64,000 nucleotides of DNA from Ignavibacteria bacterium. Lineage in GTDB: Bacteria > Bacteroidota > Ignavibacteria > Tepidaquicellales > Tepidaquicellaceae. The stretch lies in assembly GCA_028714695.1 (NCBI GenBank), contig JAQTLX010000001.1, positions 1 to 64,000 of the forward strand, written 5' to 3'. Below the pieces are notes generated by a model that saw only the letters and a program-made list of their open reading frames with translations, had not been told where the DNA came from and did not search any database. Below, in pieces: positions 42,284-51,228 of this stretch. A program made the position numbers and the translations under genes. Positions within the stretch are counted from its first letter, which is position 1, and each line of letters begins with the position of its first letter.

Positions 42284-43351
42284 CTACAAATTAATCAGGT
42301 TGTGAATTAAATTGTTGATAACCAGCAACTTATCCTGAGAGGAGCTTTTCAGCGACCTGTCAGCCGTATAAATATACTCAAATGCTTTTTTAATTTTAAG
42401 TTCATTTAAATCCTTCATGTACTTTTTGTATAATCCTATCATCCTGTGCCCGTCTTTCCATATTTTAAGTTCGCGGAAAAGCGTAAAATCTTCGGGTCTT
42501 GATGCAAGTTCGGAATTTTGGAGTTTATGTAGCGCAATGAACAGCCAGCCGACGAGATTAATCAAATAAATTTCGGTTTCCTTGTATGAGGCTTCCTGTT
42601 TCGAATTGAGACTGTTGTAAATTGACATTGCTCCGTTGAAATCGCGGTTGAGTATTGCTTCGAAGAGATTGTTCTCGTCGAAGTTCTTCGTCATGCCTAC
42701 GCAGAGGTTTACGTCCGTGATTGTGACTTCCTTCGCGTTTATACAATATGTTTTCAGTTTCTCGATTTCCGAATGTATCTCATCGTAAGACGGGTTCATG
42801 AACAGCAGAAGGTGTTCAATTGTTTCTTCGCTGATTTTGTAATCCTCGAATTCATCCTTTACCCACTGTATAATTTCTGTCTCGGAGTCAGTGTTGATAA
42901 TGTATATTCCAAGTCCGGTATCTTCGAAGTCCTCAAAATTTGAGAAAGTAAATTCTTTGTCGGAATTAAGTATTATCAATATGTTGTCGGGATTCGGATT
43001 CTTCAGATAATTCAAAAGTCCTTCTTTAGAACTTTTCTGAATTCCTCTTACTCCCGTTCTTTTGACAAGTTTATATATTACAATCCTTTTATCCGAAAGG
43101 AAACTGAGGTTCGAGCATTCGTTTATGACCTCTTCTATTTCGCATTCATCGGAATAAAACTTCACAAGGTTGTTTTTCGGATTATATCCTTTCCCGATAA
43201 ATTTTGCCGCGACTTCCTTAATCAGTTCGTCGAGCAATACTTTTTCGGAGAGGAACAAAAGCATAGCGGGCGGCATTTCCTTTATCACTTTCTTTTTGAA
43301 AGCGGAAAATGGTACTATGTATTTTTTGCCATCGTTCTTTGCTTTTGCCAT
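42284..43351 (-). CDS. holA: DNA polymerase III delta subunit
   Basis: A 355-residue clamp-loader subunit that opens the sliding clamp. The protein starts with a basic N-terminus and has the typical LLDELIKEV and LSFLSDKRIVIYKL segments of the delta AAA-like domain, then NPDNILIILNSDKEF. The C-terminal helical domain has NLFEAILNRDFNGAMSIYNSL and EIYLINLVGWLFIALHKL. Sequence identity among delta subunits is low, so the call rests on these patterns and length. It starts one base after the cysS stop. Confidence 0.85.
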   Translation of the reverse strand: MAKAKNDGKKYIVPFSAFKKKVIKEMPPAMLLFLSEKVLLDELIKEVAAKFIGKGYNPKNNLVKFYSDECEIEEVINECSNLSFLSDKRIVIYKLVKRTGVRGIQKSSKEGLLNYLKNPNPDNILIILNSDKEFTFSNFEDFEDTGLGIYIINTDSETEIIQWVKDEFEDYKISEETIEHLLLFMNPSYDEIHSEIEKLKTYCINAKEVTITDVNLCVGMTKNFDENNLFEAILNRDFNGAMSIYNSLNSKQEASYKETEIYLINLVGWLFIALHKLQNSELASRPEDFTLFRELKIWKDGHRMIGLYKKYMKDLNELKIKKAFEYIYTADRSLKSSSQDKLLVINNLIHNLINL

Positions 43352-43352
43352 T

Positions 43353-44765
43353 CTATAGTGGTTTTATGTCGAATTCGCCGCCTTTTTTGTCGAGCAGTTC
43401 GAAGCCCTTGTCCTTGATCTGCTGTCTGAGTTCGTCGGCAAGTTTGAAATCTTTTGCCGCCTTTGCTTCTTTCCTCTTTTCCGCGAGTTGTATTATCTCA
43501 GCGGGAATATCGGAAACTGTATCCGCTTCGACCTTGTTCAAATCGAGTCCGAGTATTTTATCGAATTCATTTGCAAGATAAACTTTTTCAGAGTCGATTA
43601 ATTCGCCGTCTTTCATCGCTTCCCAGAGCAGCGCAAGACCTTCGGAAATGTTCAGGTCGTCGTTAATGCTTTCTGTGAATCGTTTAATATACTCGTTTGC
43701 CTTTTCCGATAAGTCTTTTACTTCTTTTAATTCGCCCGACTTAATTTCTTTGATTTTATTTTTCAGGTTTTGGAAACCGTTTCTTGCGGCATCGAGATTC
43801 TCGAATGAGAATTTAATTTTCTTCCTGTAATGGGTCATCAGAAGAAAATATCTGTAATCGAGAGGGGAGTAACCTTTGTCAATCAAAGTTTTCAGGCGAA
43901 GGAATTCGCCTGCCGATTTCGACATCTTACCTTTTTCCTCGATAAGGAATTCACCGTGCAGCCAGTAATTCACGAACTTTTCGCCCGTGCATGCTTCAGC
44001 CTGCGCGATTTCGTTTGTATGGTGAATCGGAATGTGGTCAACGCCTCCGCAGTGAATATCGAAATGCCTGCCGAGGAATTTAATGCTCATAGCGGAGCAT
44101 TCGATATGCCAGCCGGGAAAGCCCGTTCCCCACGGCGATTCCCATTCCATCTGTCTCTTCTGGTCTTTGGGAGAGAATTTCCACAAAGCAAAGTCGGTCT
44201 TGTTTTTCTTTTCATCGGAGAAAGCGATTCTTTTTCCTTCTTCGAGTCCTTCAATATCGAGCAATGCGAGTTTCCCGTACTCGGGAAATTTCTCGGTGTC
44301 AAAATAAATGCCGTCGTTTGTGGTGTATGTATATCCTTTATCGAACAGGCATTTTATAAGTTCGATTTGTTCTTTTATGTTATCTGTCGCTTTGCAGTAA
44401 ATTGTCGGCGGCAAAATGTTTAAAAGCGAGATATCTTCTTTAAATGCGCCGGTGTAAAATTCCGCGATTTCCCATACGGTTTTTCCTTCGCGGTTCGCGC
44501 CTTTTTCCATCTTGTCTTCGCCTTCGTCCTCGTCAGACACGAGATGTCCTACGTCCGTAATGTTCATTACGTGTTTGACTTTATATCCGTTGAAAAGCAG
44601 CACTCGTTTGAGAATATCCTCGAAAAAGTATGCGCGCAGGTTGCCGATATGCGCGAAATTATAGACTGTCGGTCCGCAGCAATACATGCCTGCCTTGCCG
44701 GCTTCCATGGGTATGAATTCTTCCTTTGTCCTGTGTAAAGTGTTGTATATGTATAATTTCTCCAT
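43353..44765 (-). CDS. cysS: Cysteine--tRNA ligase
   Basis: A class I synthetase charging tRNA-Cys. The 470-residue protein has the zinc- and ATP-binding GMYCCGPTVYNFAHIGN (Cys29, HIGH-type site 38-41), NITDVGHLVSDEDEG, WHIECSAMSIKFLG, HCGGVDHIPIHHTNEIAQ, and the KMSKS loop EKGKMSKSAGEFL near residue 275. It heads the minus-strand run cysS, holA, sigma, anti-sigma, purS, purQ, tatA. Confidence 0.97.
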   Translation of the reverse strand: MEKLYIYNTLHRTKEEFIPMEAGKAGMYCCGPTVYNFAHIGNLRAYFFEDILKRVLLFNGYKVKHVMNITDVGHLVSDEDEGEDKMEKGANREGKTVWEIAEFYTGAFKEDISLLNILPPTIYCKATDNIKEQIELIKCLFDKGYTYTTNDGIYFDTEKFPEYGKLALLDIEGLEEGKRIAFSDEKKNKTDFALWKFSPKDQKRQMEWESPWGTGFPGWHIECSAMSIKFLGRHFDIHCGGVDHIPIHHTNEIAQAEACTGEKFVNYWLHGEFLIEEKGKMSKSAGEFLRLKTLIDKGYSPLDYRYFLLMTHYRKKIKFSFENLDAARNGFQNLKNKIKEIKSGELKEVKDLSEKANEYIKRFTESINDDLNISEGLALLWEAMKDGELIDSEKVYLANEFDKILGLDLNKVEADTVSDIPAEIIQLAEKRKEAKAAKDFKLADELRQQIKDKGFELLDKKGGEFDIKPL

Positions 44766-45070
44766 AAAACCAAATTACAACTATTTGCGGTAATTTTAAA
44801 TCCATTCTGCTGTATTTGAATTTCAAAAATTCACAGCGGAGTTTGCCCTCCCAACAAGACGGCGGGTCTGCGACAAAGAACGTAAAGATTTTATTAGGGA
44901 TAAGAACGTAATTTTTCGAAATTTTACCACTAAGGTCACTTAGAACACTAAGAAAAAAGCGGGTAAATTTTGTTAATCCGTTTTAATCAGTGGTAATCCG
45001 CGGCAGAATAATGGAACTGGACTTAGTTGTCTTTTATTCCGAAGGATAAATTTCGTTTTGAATTTCTAAC
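44766..45070. other. Intergenic region with dispersed-repeat words
   Basis: No gene. The stretch about 44929-44955 reads accactaaggtcacttagaa and then cactaagaa, a reiterated cactaag word. At 44973-45010 aatccgttttaatcagtgg and taatccgcggcagaataat match 47372-47410 (aatccgtttgaattagtg, then ttaatccgtggcagataat) with few changes. These are intergenic repeats rather than coding DNA. Confidence 0.6.
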
Positions 45071-45982
45071 TTAATAATTCAATTTTATTTTCAATTGTGC
45101 GATTAAACTGTCCAATTCTTTGCTTTTAATATTATTTCTTAGTTTATCGAAATACTCAATTGCTTTTGTCTTGCCGCCTAACTTCTCGCAGAGAGTTGAT
45201 GCACGATATAATAGCGATAAATTATCAGGAGAACGACTATTATTCGAAATATAATATTCAATATCTTTTAAAAGTTGTTCGTCGTATTTATAATCGGCAT
45301 AATATCTGGCGAAACAATTTTGAGTCAATATCTTACCGGTATAAACAGAATTCGGATATTTATAAAGAAACTCTATGGATTTTTCAGTTAGTAAAATATT
45401 ATCTTCTTTTGTTATTGTTCTATTCCTGAACTTATTAAAGTAATTCGGGAAATATTTAAAATCCTCAAATGCTTTTGCTTCAGTTCCTTCCGGTTGTATA
45501 ACTTTAAATTTGATTTTATTTGATTTTATGATCTTTCCGTTTGCATCTTTATAAACTCCCCTTGTTGTATAATTTCCTAAAGGAAAATAAGAAAACCCAG
45601 GCGAGCCTTCCGGTCCTCTCAGTGCACCGACATTGGCGAGAATATCTTTCTTCTCGCCCGGGTTGATTTTTTGATAAAAGTAAATATCCGATACGTTACC
45701 TTCATATGGGATTGGCGTGTTATTATCATTTCTGATTTCGGAGCTGAAAGCAAGTGTTCCGTCTGAAAAATTGAAAAGAGAATCAACGAGTTTCCCTTTG
45801 TTCTCGATTGTAAATTTAATATATACATCTTCGCCCAGCAGATATGTGTCTTTTAGTGACGATACACTTAATTCAAATAATTCAAAGTCAGAAGTGGTCT
45901 TTTTTAAATATATTTTGTATCCTATAATGCAAAGGATTATCAGTAATATAGATATCGGGATTATTAGTTTCGAATTTTTCAT
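45071..45982 (-). CDS. Membrane-anchored protein of unknown function
   Basis: A 303-residue protein not recognised by me. It has an N-terminal hydrophobic anchor (residues 4-24, KLIIPISILLIILCIIGYKI), an Ig-like or proteinase-inhibitor-like segment (VSSLKDTYLLGEDVYIKFTI, then INPGEKKDILANVGAL and PLGNYTTRGVYKD) at about 35-165, and a helical C-terminus with tetratricopeptide-like spacing (LLYRASTLCEKLGGKTKAIE). It is probably surface-facing and lies in the same direction as the lipoprotein gene upstream, 12 bp apart. Confidence 0.7.
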   Translation of the reverse strand: MKNSKLIIPISILLIILCIIGYKIYLKKTTSDFELFELSVSSLKDTYLLGEDVYIKFTIENKGKLVDSLFNFSDGTLAFSSEIRNDNNTPIPYEGNVSDIYFYQKINPGEKKDILANVGALRGPEGSPGFSYFPLGNYTTRGVYKDANGKIIKSNKIKFKVIQPEGTEAKAFEDFKYFPNYFNKFRNRTITKEDNILLTEKSIEFLYKYPNSVYTGKILTQNCFARYYADYKYDEQLLKDIEYYISNNSRSPDNLSLLYRASTLCEKLGGKTKAIEYFDKLRNNIKSKELDSLIAQLKIKLNY

Positions 45983-45994
45983 ATTCAGATAACT

Positions 45995-47086
45995 CTACTT
46001 TATATTTTGTGTTTTAAGTTTACCCTTGTACAGGTATGAAATGTTGTAGTAATATTCATCCAACACGTCATAATATATTCTATCATTATAAAATTTAATA
46101 TTAGGTGTTTTCTCGAAATTAGGTCCGAAAGCTTTTTCATTACTCCATTTATTATCCTTAAATAATAATAGATAACAACATGTATTTTGTGCAATCACTA
46201 GTTCGTTTTTAGATTTACCGCCGATGATATTGTATAAATTATCGAAATAAGGCTCAAAGTCATCCTGAAACAACTTTAACCAATGAATTCCATCAAAGTA
46301 ATATACATGATAATCTCGTATTGCAGTAATATCTTCACCTGTCTGATAAATCAGTCCCATATCCTTACTGTTAAGCGTATCGGAACATACAAAAACAAGT
46401 TCATCGCCAATAATTTCATTAACTATTATTGCTCCTTTTGTAGAATTAATCCGGTAATTATTGATGAATAAATATAACTTACCCGACGGAGTCGGATATA
46501 GAAAATATCCGGCATCTCTGCATGGAGAGTTAATCGTTTTAATATTTCCGTTATCGTAAAGATAAATTACATCTTTAGAACTGATACACCAGAATTTCTC
46601 GGTATTTACAGCGTAGATAGCATAGATAGTAGAGTTTGAGTCGGAAGGAAGTATATATGTTGTGATGCTGCCTTTGTAATATTTAACTACGGTTGGAATG
46701 TATTTCGTTTCCGTACCGGAAAAATCCCTGGTTTCACCGCTAAAGAAAACACATTCGTTATTTAACCCGCTTAAAGAATAACTGTAAAAATAATTTCCGG
46801 TATTGAGTAAAGTAAAATTTATGCCGTCATATTTTGCAGGAGCACGACCGGTAGCAATGTATATGTGAGACGTATCTCCCACCCAGAAATCATTAACGGA
46901 GTATGATTGAACATAAGTCCATTCGTATCTGCTGGCAGTGTCTACATGGATATAATTTTTTGGCTCTGTAATAGTCGATTGGTCGTCCCGGCAGGATGCA
47001 AATACAACTGATATCAATAATGTCAGGGATATTATTACGATTCTATAATTGACCCAAACTGATTTTATATAACAGAAATTAATCAA
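45995..47086 (-). CDS. Lipoprotein with beta-propeller-like repeats
   Basis: A 363-residue exported protein. Residues 14-32 form a lipoprotein signal with SVVFASC as a possible lipobox (Cys32). The rest repeats short Trp/Tyr/Gly-rich strands, such as DFWVGDTSHIYIATG, KFWCISSKDVIYLYDNG and TAIRDYHVYYFDGIHWLKL, as in glucose-dehydrogenase-like or NHL propellers. The function is unknown. The true start could be the internal GTG (residue 12). It probably forms an operon with the following anchored protein. Confidence 0.72.
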   Translation of the reverse strand: MINFCYIKSVWVNYRIVIISLTLLISVVFASCRDDQSTITEPKNYIHVDTASRYEWTYVQSYSVNDFWVGDTSHIYIATGRAPAKYDGINFTLLNTGNYFYSYSLSGLNNECVFFSGETRDFSGTETKYIPTVVKYYKGSITTYILPSDSNSTIYAIYAVNTEKFWCISSKDVIYLYDNGNIKTINSPCRDAGYFLYPTPSGKLYLFINNYRINSTKGAIIVNEIIGDELVFVCSDTLNSKDMGLIYQTGEDITAIRDYHVYYFDGIHWLKLFQDDFEPYFDNLYNIIGGKSKNELVIAQNTCCYLLLFKDNKWSNEKAFGPNFEKTPNIKFYNDRIYYDVLDEYYYNISYLYKGKLKTQNIK

Positions 47087-47497
47087 TTAATCGTCATTTT
47101 AAAGTTGAATGAGGTGGATTTGATGAAATATTGCATCTTTATGCAACAGATTCAAGATAATAAAAAGCGGAAACATGTTTAATAATAGTAAAATATTGTT
47201 GTTTCTCTTTTGCTGATATACATGATACGGTTTTTTGATAAACGTCAGCCATGGTTGATTTTCATTTAAAACTGCTTATACTTTAATTCTCACCGGAATA
47301 CATTTAGTATATGGATTCAAGCCTGCCACAGCAGTTCTTCGACTTTCGACGGAATGACAAACGAGAGAAAATCCGTTTGAATTAGTGTTAATCCGTGGCA
47401 GATAATTATAGGAAACATTTTCGGGTTTACAGTGTATAATCATCAGTGGAATAATTAAATAATTATACATAAATTTAAACAACCAAACTTTTTCCTT
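47087..47497. other. Intergenic region with palindrome and repeat copies
   Basis: No gene. TCAGCC-AT-GGTTGA with flanks (47240-47264) is an inverted relative of 31122-31147. The words aatccgtttgaattagtg and ttaatccgtggcagataat (47372-47410) recur at 44973-45010. The tract 47310-47365 carries a ttcgactttcgacggaatgacaaa word related to the gaatgaca edges of the dispersed element. Confidence 0.6.
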
Positions 47498-48268
47498 ATG
47501 GACAACACATCAAGAAACAATTACCTGTATATTGCGACAATTCTTGCGCTCGGACTGATGTTTACGGGCATCATTATTTCAAACACATGGAAGAAAGTCG
47601 CGAGGAGCAACGTTACTATCAATGTTACCGGTTCGGCTTCAAAGCAAATCAAATCCGACCTCGGTATATGGCACGGCGGATTCTCAAATGAATCGCCCGT
47701 TATGACAGACGCGTATGCGAAACTGAAAGAATCGAACACGAAGATAAAGAATTATCTCGTTTCATTCGGTTTCACGGAAGACAAGATTAAATTTTCCGCA
47801 ATCAATACTACGACTTTGTATGAACCAACAAAGGGCGGCAATCCCGGTTCGTATTATGAAGGGGCGGGAAGCACGCAGAGCGGGAAGATACTGGGCTACA
47901 GGCTCACCCAGGATGTGTCGGTTGAATCGGCAGATGTCGATAAAATAGATAAACTGTCGCGCGAAGTGACTGAACTTATCAATCAGGGAATTGCAATAAA
48001 CTCCGTTCCTCCGAGTTTCCTTTACACGAAACTTTCAGATTTGAAAATCGAAATGATAGGACTTGCATCGCAGGACGCGAAAGTGCGCGCCGAACAGATT
48101 GCAAAAGCAACGGGTGATAAAGTCGGCGAAGTGCGTTCTTCGAAGACGGGCGTTATGCAGGTGAATGCAAAGAATTCATCCGAAGTTTCCGACTACGGAA
48201 TGAACGATACGTCATCGCTTGAAAAGACCATTACTTCGGTAGTGAACGTGACGTTTTCGATTGAGTAG
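47498..48268 (+). CDS. SIMPL domain protein
   Basis: A 256-residue protein with an N-terminal transmembrane helix (residues 9-28, YIATILALGLMFTGIIISNTW) and an extracytoplasmic SIMPL (DUF541) domain: VTINVTGSASKQIKSDLGIW, SFGFTEDKIKF, GYRLTQDVSVESADVDKID, QDAKVRAEQIAKATGDKVGEV and the final VVNVTFSIE. Members form oligomeric channels or act in oxidative stress and signalling, but the role here is not known. It is monocistronic and followed by repeat copies. Confidence 0.88.
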   Translation: MDNTSRNNYLYIATILALGLMFTGIIISNTWKKVARSNVTINVTGSASKQIKSDLGIWHGGFSNESPVMTDAYAKLKESNTKIKNYLVSFGFTEDKIKFSAINTTTLYEPTKGGNPGSYYEGAGSTQSGKILGYRLTQDVSVESADVDKIDKLSREVTELINQGIAINSVPPSFLYTKLSDLKIEMIGLASQDAKVRAEQIAKATGDKVGEVRSSKTGVMQVNAKNSSEVSDYGMNDTSSLEKTITSVVNVTFSIE

Positions 48269-48613
48269 TCTTTTGTAAACCGTCAGCCGCGGCTGACGTG
48301 GGCTATATCGAAGAGCAGGTATTACTTAGCCGTAATGTGGATTCACGCCAAAATTCCGCCCAGGCGGAGGAATGACAGGTTGAATGTGTATTGAATCAAA
48401 CGGGCTAAGTAGTATCAATAATCCATTATTTTAAGATCCCCGATAAGAGCGCTCGGGAAAGACAGGTTTATTGTGTTATGAATCATAAGGATAAACTTGT
48501 ATCTATGATTCACTTTTTTAAGACCCCCGATAAGAGTCCCGATAAATCGGGATGCACAGAACGCACGCTCGGGAATGACAAACAAAATATTTCTTCGACT
48601 AACTCCTAACTCC
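48269..48613. repeat. Repeat cluster after the SIMPL gene
   Basis: CGTCAGCC-GC-GGCTGACG is an 18-base perfect palindrome at 48281-48298. Two inverted copies of the dispersed element follow: 48435-48465 (gatccccgataagagcgctc) and 48522-48582, the latter holding the inner hairpin gtcccgataaatcgggatgc and ending gggaatgaca. Another gaatgacag edge occurs near 48370. Two and a half copies of ctaactc sit at 48599-48612, at the end of ade. No gene. Confidence 0.7.
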
Positions 48614-50245
48614 TTAGCGTACAAACAAATCCACAAACTTAAAGTTTGTGCCGTCGAAAAGTCCTTTGTCGCTGAGTTTCAGGGACGGTATTACGAGCAA
48701 AGCCATAAACGACATCGTCATATACGGTGAATGAAGTTTGCATCCGAGTTCTGCAGGCAGTTTATTTATCGAGGAATATTTTTCCGCTACTTTGAATCCG
48801 TCATCCGCCGACATTATTCCGGCTACGGGCAGAGGAAGCACTTCCGCTTTGCCGTCGATCACAACGGATATTCCCCCTTTATTCTCAATAATCGAATTTA
48901 CAGCCAGGCATAAACTTTTATCGTCCGCTCCTATTGCGATTATATTGTGCGAGTCATGACCGACGCACGAAGCAATCGCGCCTTTTTTCAATCCGAAATT
49001 CTTAATGAATCCCACTGCGGGTTTCTCTTCGTTGTATCTGTCAATCACGGTTATTTTCAGTACGTCATTTTCAATATCTGAAACAACTTTGCCGTCTTCT
49101 ATTTTCGGCTCAAGGATAAGTTCGTTAGTTATCAATTGCCCTTCAAGCGTTTCGATAACTCTGATTTTCCCGCCTTTGTTTTCAACTTCAAAATCCTTTT
49201 CGTGTTTAGGTTTTATGTTGAAGTTGTTTACGAGTTCGGAATGAACCGATTTAATGAGCGTCTTGCCGTCCTTTGAAACGAGGATTCCATTTATATAAGT
49301 TTCCTTTGTATTGAAGTCTTTCAGATTATCGACAACTATGAAATCGGCATCATCTCCTTTTCTAAGTGTTCCGACTTCAAGGCTGTAATGTTCGATTGGA
49401 TTGATACAGGCAATACGAAGTACATCAAATACGTCGTATCCCAGTTGCACGGCTCTTTTGACGATTAAGTTTACGTGTCCTTCGGCAAGGTCGTCGGGAT
49501 GCCTGTCGTCGCTGCACAGCATAATCATATCCATGTTGCTTTTTATAAGCGGATGGAGTTCTTCAAAGTTTTTCGCAGCCGAGCCTTCACGTATTAAAAT
49601 TTTCATTCCGTAAGAAATTTTTTCGAGAGCCTCATCCAGAGTAAAGCATTCGTGGTCGGTCGATATACCCGCGCTTACATATTTTTTCGCGTCTTCGCCT
49701 TTTAGTCCGGGCGCATGTCCGTCGATTGGTTTTCCAAATTTTTTTGCGACTTCGATTTTCGACATTACATCAGGGAAGGCAAATAACACTCCCGGATAGT
49801 TCATCATTTCGCTGAGGTATTTCAAATCGTATGTTTCGAAGAGGTCTTCTATATCACCCGCATCGAGTTTCGCGCCCGAAGTTTCAAAATCCGTTGCAGG
49901 CACGCATGACGGCGCGCCAAAATAAAACTTGAACGGAACCTTGTTCCCGTTCTCAATCATATATTTTATGCCGTCTTTGCCGAGAACATTGGCAATCTCG
50001 TGTGGGTCGGAAACGGTCGCGACCGTTCCGTGTGTTACTGCAAGCCGCGCGAATTCAGAGGGAATCAGCATTGAACTTTCAACGTGTATATGCGCGTCAA
50101 TGAATCCGGGCATAATAAAGTTGTCGTATTTTCCGTTGTCTTCGATTATATCTTTAATGATTCCATTTTCTACCGTAACTGTTCCCGGAAATATTTTCCT
50201 ATTCCTTATGTCAACTATGTTTCCCGATACTTTGAAATTATCCAT
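48614..50245 (-). CDS. ade: Adenine deaminase
   Basis: A metal-dependent amidohydrolase turning adenine into hypoxanthine for purine salvage. The 543-residue protein has the amidohydrolase motif MPGFIDAHIHVESSMLIPSEF near residues 45-65, DHECFTLDEALEKISYGMKILIREGSAA near 200, CSDDRHPDDLAEGH with the metal Asp, and the C-terminal SVVIDGKAEVLPLPVAGIMS domain typical of bacterial adenine deaminase. Start ATG at 50245. The gene lies 15 bases after the SafE-like transporter on the same strand; no functional link is apparent. Confidence 0.94.
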   Translation of the reverse strand: MDNFKVSGNIVDIRNRKIFPGTVTVENGIIKDIIEDNGKYDNFIMPGFIDAHIHVESSMLIPSEFARLAVTHGTVATVSDPHEIANVLGKDGIKYMIENGNKVPFKFYFGAPSCVPATDFETSGAKLDAGDIEDLFETYDLKYLSEMMNYPGVLFAFPDVMSKIEVAKKFGKPIDGHAPGLKGEDAKKYVSAGISTDHECFTLDEALEKISYGMKILIREGSAAKNFEELHPLIKSNMDMIMLCSDDRHPDDLAEGHVNLIVKRAVQLGYDVFDVLRIACINPIEHYSLEVGTLRKGDDADFIVVDNLKDFNTKETYINGILVSKDGKTLIKSVHSELVNNFNIKPKHEKDFEVENKGGKIRVIETLEGQLITNELILEPKIEDGKVVSDIENDVLKITVIDRYNEEKPAVGFIKNFGLKKGAIASCVGHDSHNIIAIGADDKSLCLAVNSIIENKGGISVVIDGKAEVLPLPVAGIMSADDGFKVAEKYSSINKLPAELGCKLHSPYMTMSFMALLVIPSLKLSDKGLFDGTNFKFVDLFVR

Positions 50246-50259
50246 TTTATTTTAATTTA

Positions 50260-50997
50260 TTATTTGCAGCAATCTTTTTTAATTTTTGTAGAGTCGCTTT
50301 CAATGACAGGCGACATATTCATTATTTTATCCGTCTTTGGACTAATGTACATGATTCCAAGATTCATTCCGCGGAGAATAAAAATCAAAGCCAGCAATAC
50401 GGCAAGGACTGGGACAATCTTAGTAAGTTTCTGCCTGACGCCGAGGCTGACGAAATTACCCGCGAGCGAAGTGGCAAGCATTACGGGTATCGTTCCGAAT
50501 CCGAACATTGCCATGTACAAAACTCCGGTTAAAGTATCGCCTGATGCAAGCGCTCCGGCGATGCCGACATACACGAATCCGCACGGAAGAAAACCGTTTA
50601 CGATACCGATTAAAAGCATCGAAGACAGAGAACCCTTTTTAAAGAGATTTCCGAAAGCGTTTTTTATTTTTGTCGTGAATGCTCCAAACGGAAGATTACT
50701 AATAATTTTTGATTTCGATGCCGTGGGAATAAGGACTATAATAATTATGACAACACCTGAAACTATTGAAACCCATCGTTGCAGTCCTACAACGGCAAGA
50801 TTCCTGCCTATAAGTCCGAAAATCAACCCGAACAATGAATAAGTTACAACTCTTCCGAGGTTATAAATTATCCTGCCGGCAAAAAATTTGAAACTTCTGA
50901 ATGTACCCGACGGCAGGGCAAAAGCAATCGGGCCGCACATGCCGATGCAGTGCAGGCTTCCGAGCAAACCGATAATAAATCCTGTGAATATTTCCAT
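50260..50997 (-). CDS. SafE/TauE-like cysteine-containing membrane protein
   Basis: A 245-residue polytopic membrane protein with about six helices. GSLHCIGMCGPI (Cys17 and Cys21) and GFLPCGFVY carry conserved cysteines of the urease-accessory/thiol-disulfide-like sulfite-exporter group (COG2836). Some members occur near copper-oxidase maturation genes and may transport metal; no such neighbour is present here. A short C-terminus ends DCCK. I chose the ATG at 50997; the frame open to 51051 would add an unlikely N-terminus. Confidence 0.82.
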   Translation of the reverse strand: MEIFTGFIIGLLGSLHCIGMCGPIAFALPSGTFRSFKFFAGRIIYNLGRVVTYSLFGLIFGLIGRNLAVVGLQRWVSIVSGVVIIIIVLIPTASKSKIISNLPFGAFTTKIKNAFGNLFKKGSLSSMLLIGIVNGFLPCGFVYVGIAGALASGDTLTGVLYMAMFGFGTIPVMLATSLAGNFVSLGVRQKLTKIVPVLAVLLALIFILRGMNLGIMYISPKTDKIMNMSPVIESDSTKIKKDCCK

Positions 50998-51148
50998 AAT
51001 TCTATAAAGATATTCTCTTTGCTTATAAGAAAAAACCATAAAAATATTCATTTCTAAAGAATATTGAGTATGTAATCCGAATTTTCAGCGTCTAATATAT
51101 TATACGATTTAATTTAATGCTGCATTCCACAATGAATATTTTCGCAGA

Positions 51149-51167
51149 ATTTTCAACAATTGAAAAT
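51149..51167. promoter_or_regulatory. Inverted repeat upstream of the second ECF sigma gene
   Basis: ATTTTCAA-CAA-TTGAAAAT is a perfect 8-bp inverted repeat with a three-base centre, 62 bases before the sigma factor start. A second small one, TTATTG-AC-CAATAA, is at 51178-51191. Either could be an operator or part of the promoter; position is the only support. Confidence 0.35.
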
Positions 51168-51228
51168 AAATGAAACTTATTGACCAATAACTTTCTCTAA
51201 TTAATAAATGGCGAGCATCAGATAAAAT

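Noticed and set aside
44766-45070. tRNA search in this and other gaps
   Set aside because: No cloverleaf with the TTC and A-box/B-box patterns was seen in any gap I read; a dedicated scan would settle this.
47276-47482. Minus-strand frame of 68 codons
   Set aside because: It runs through dispersed repeat words and contains no family motif.
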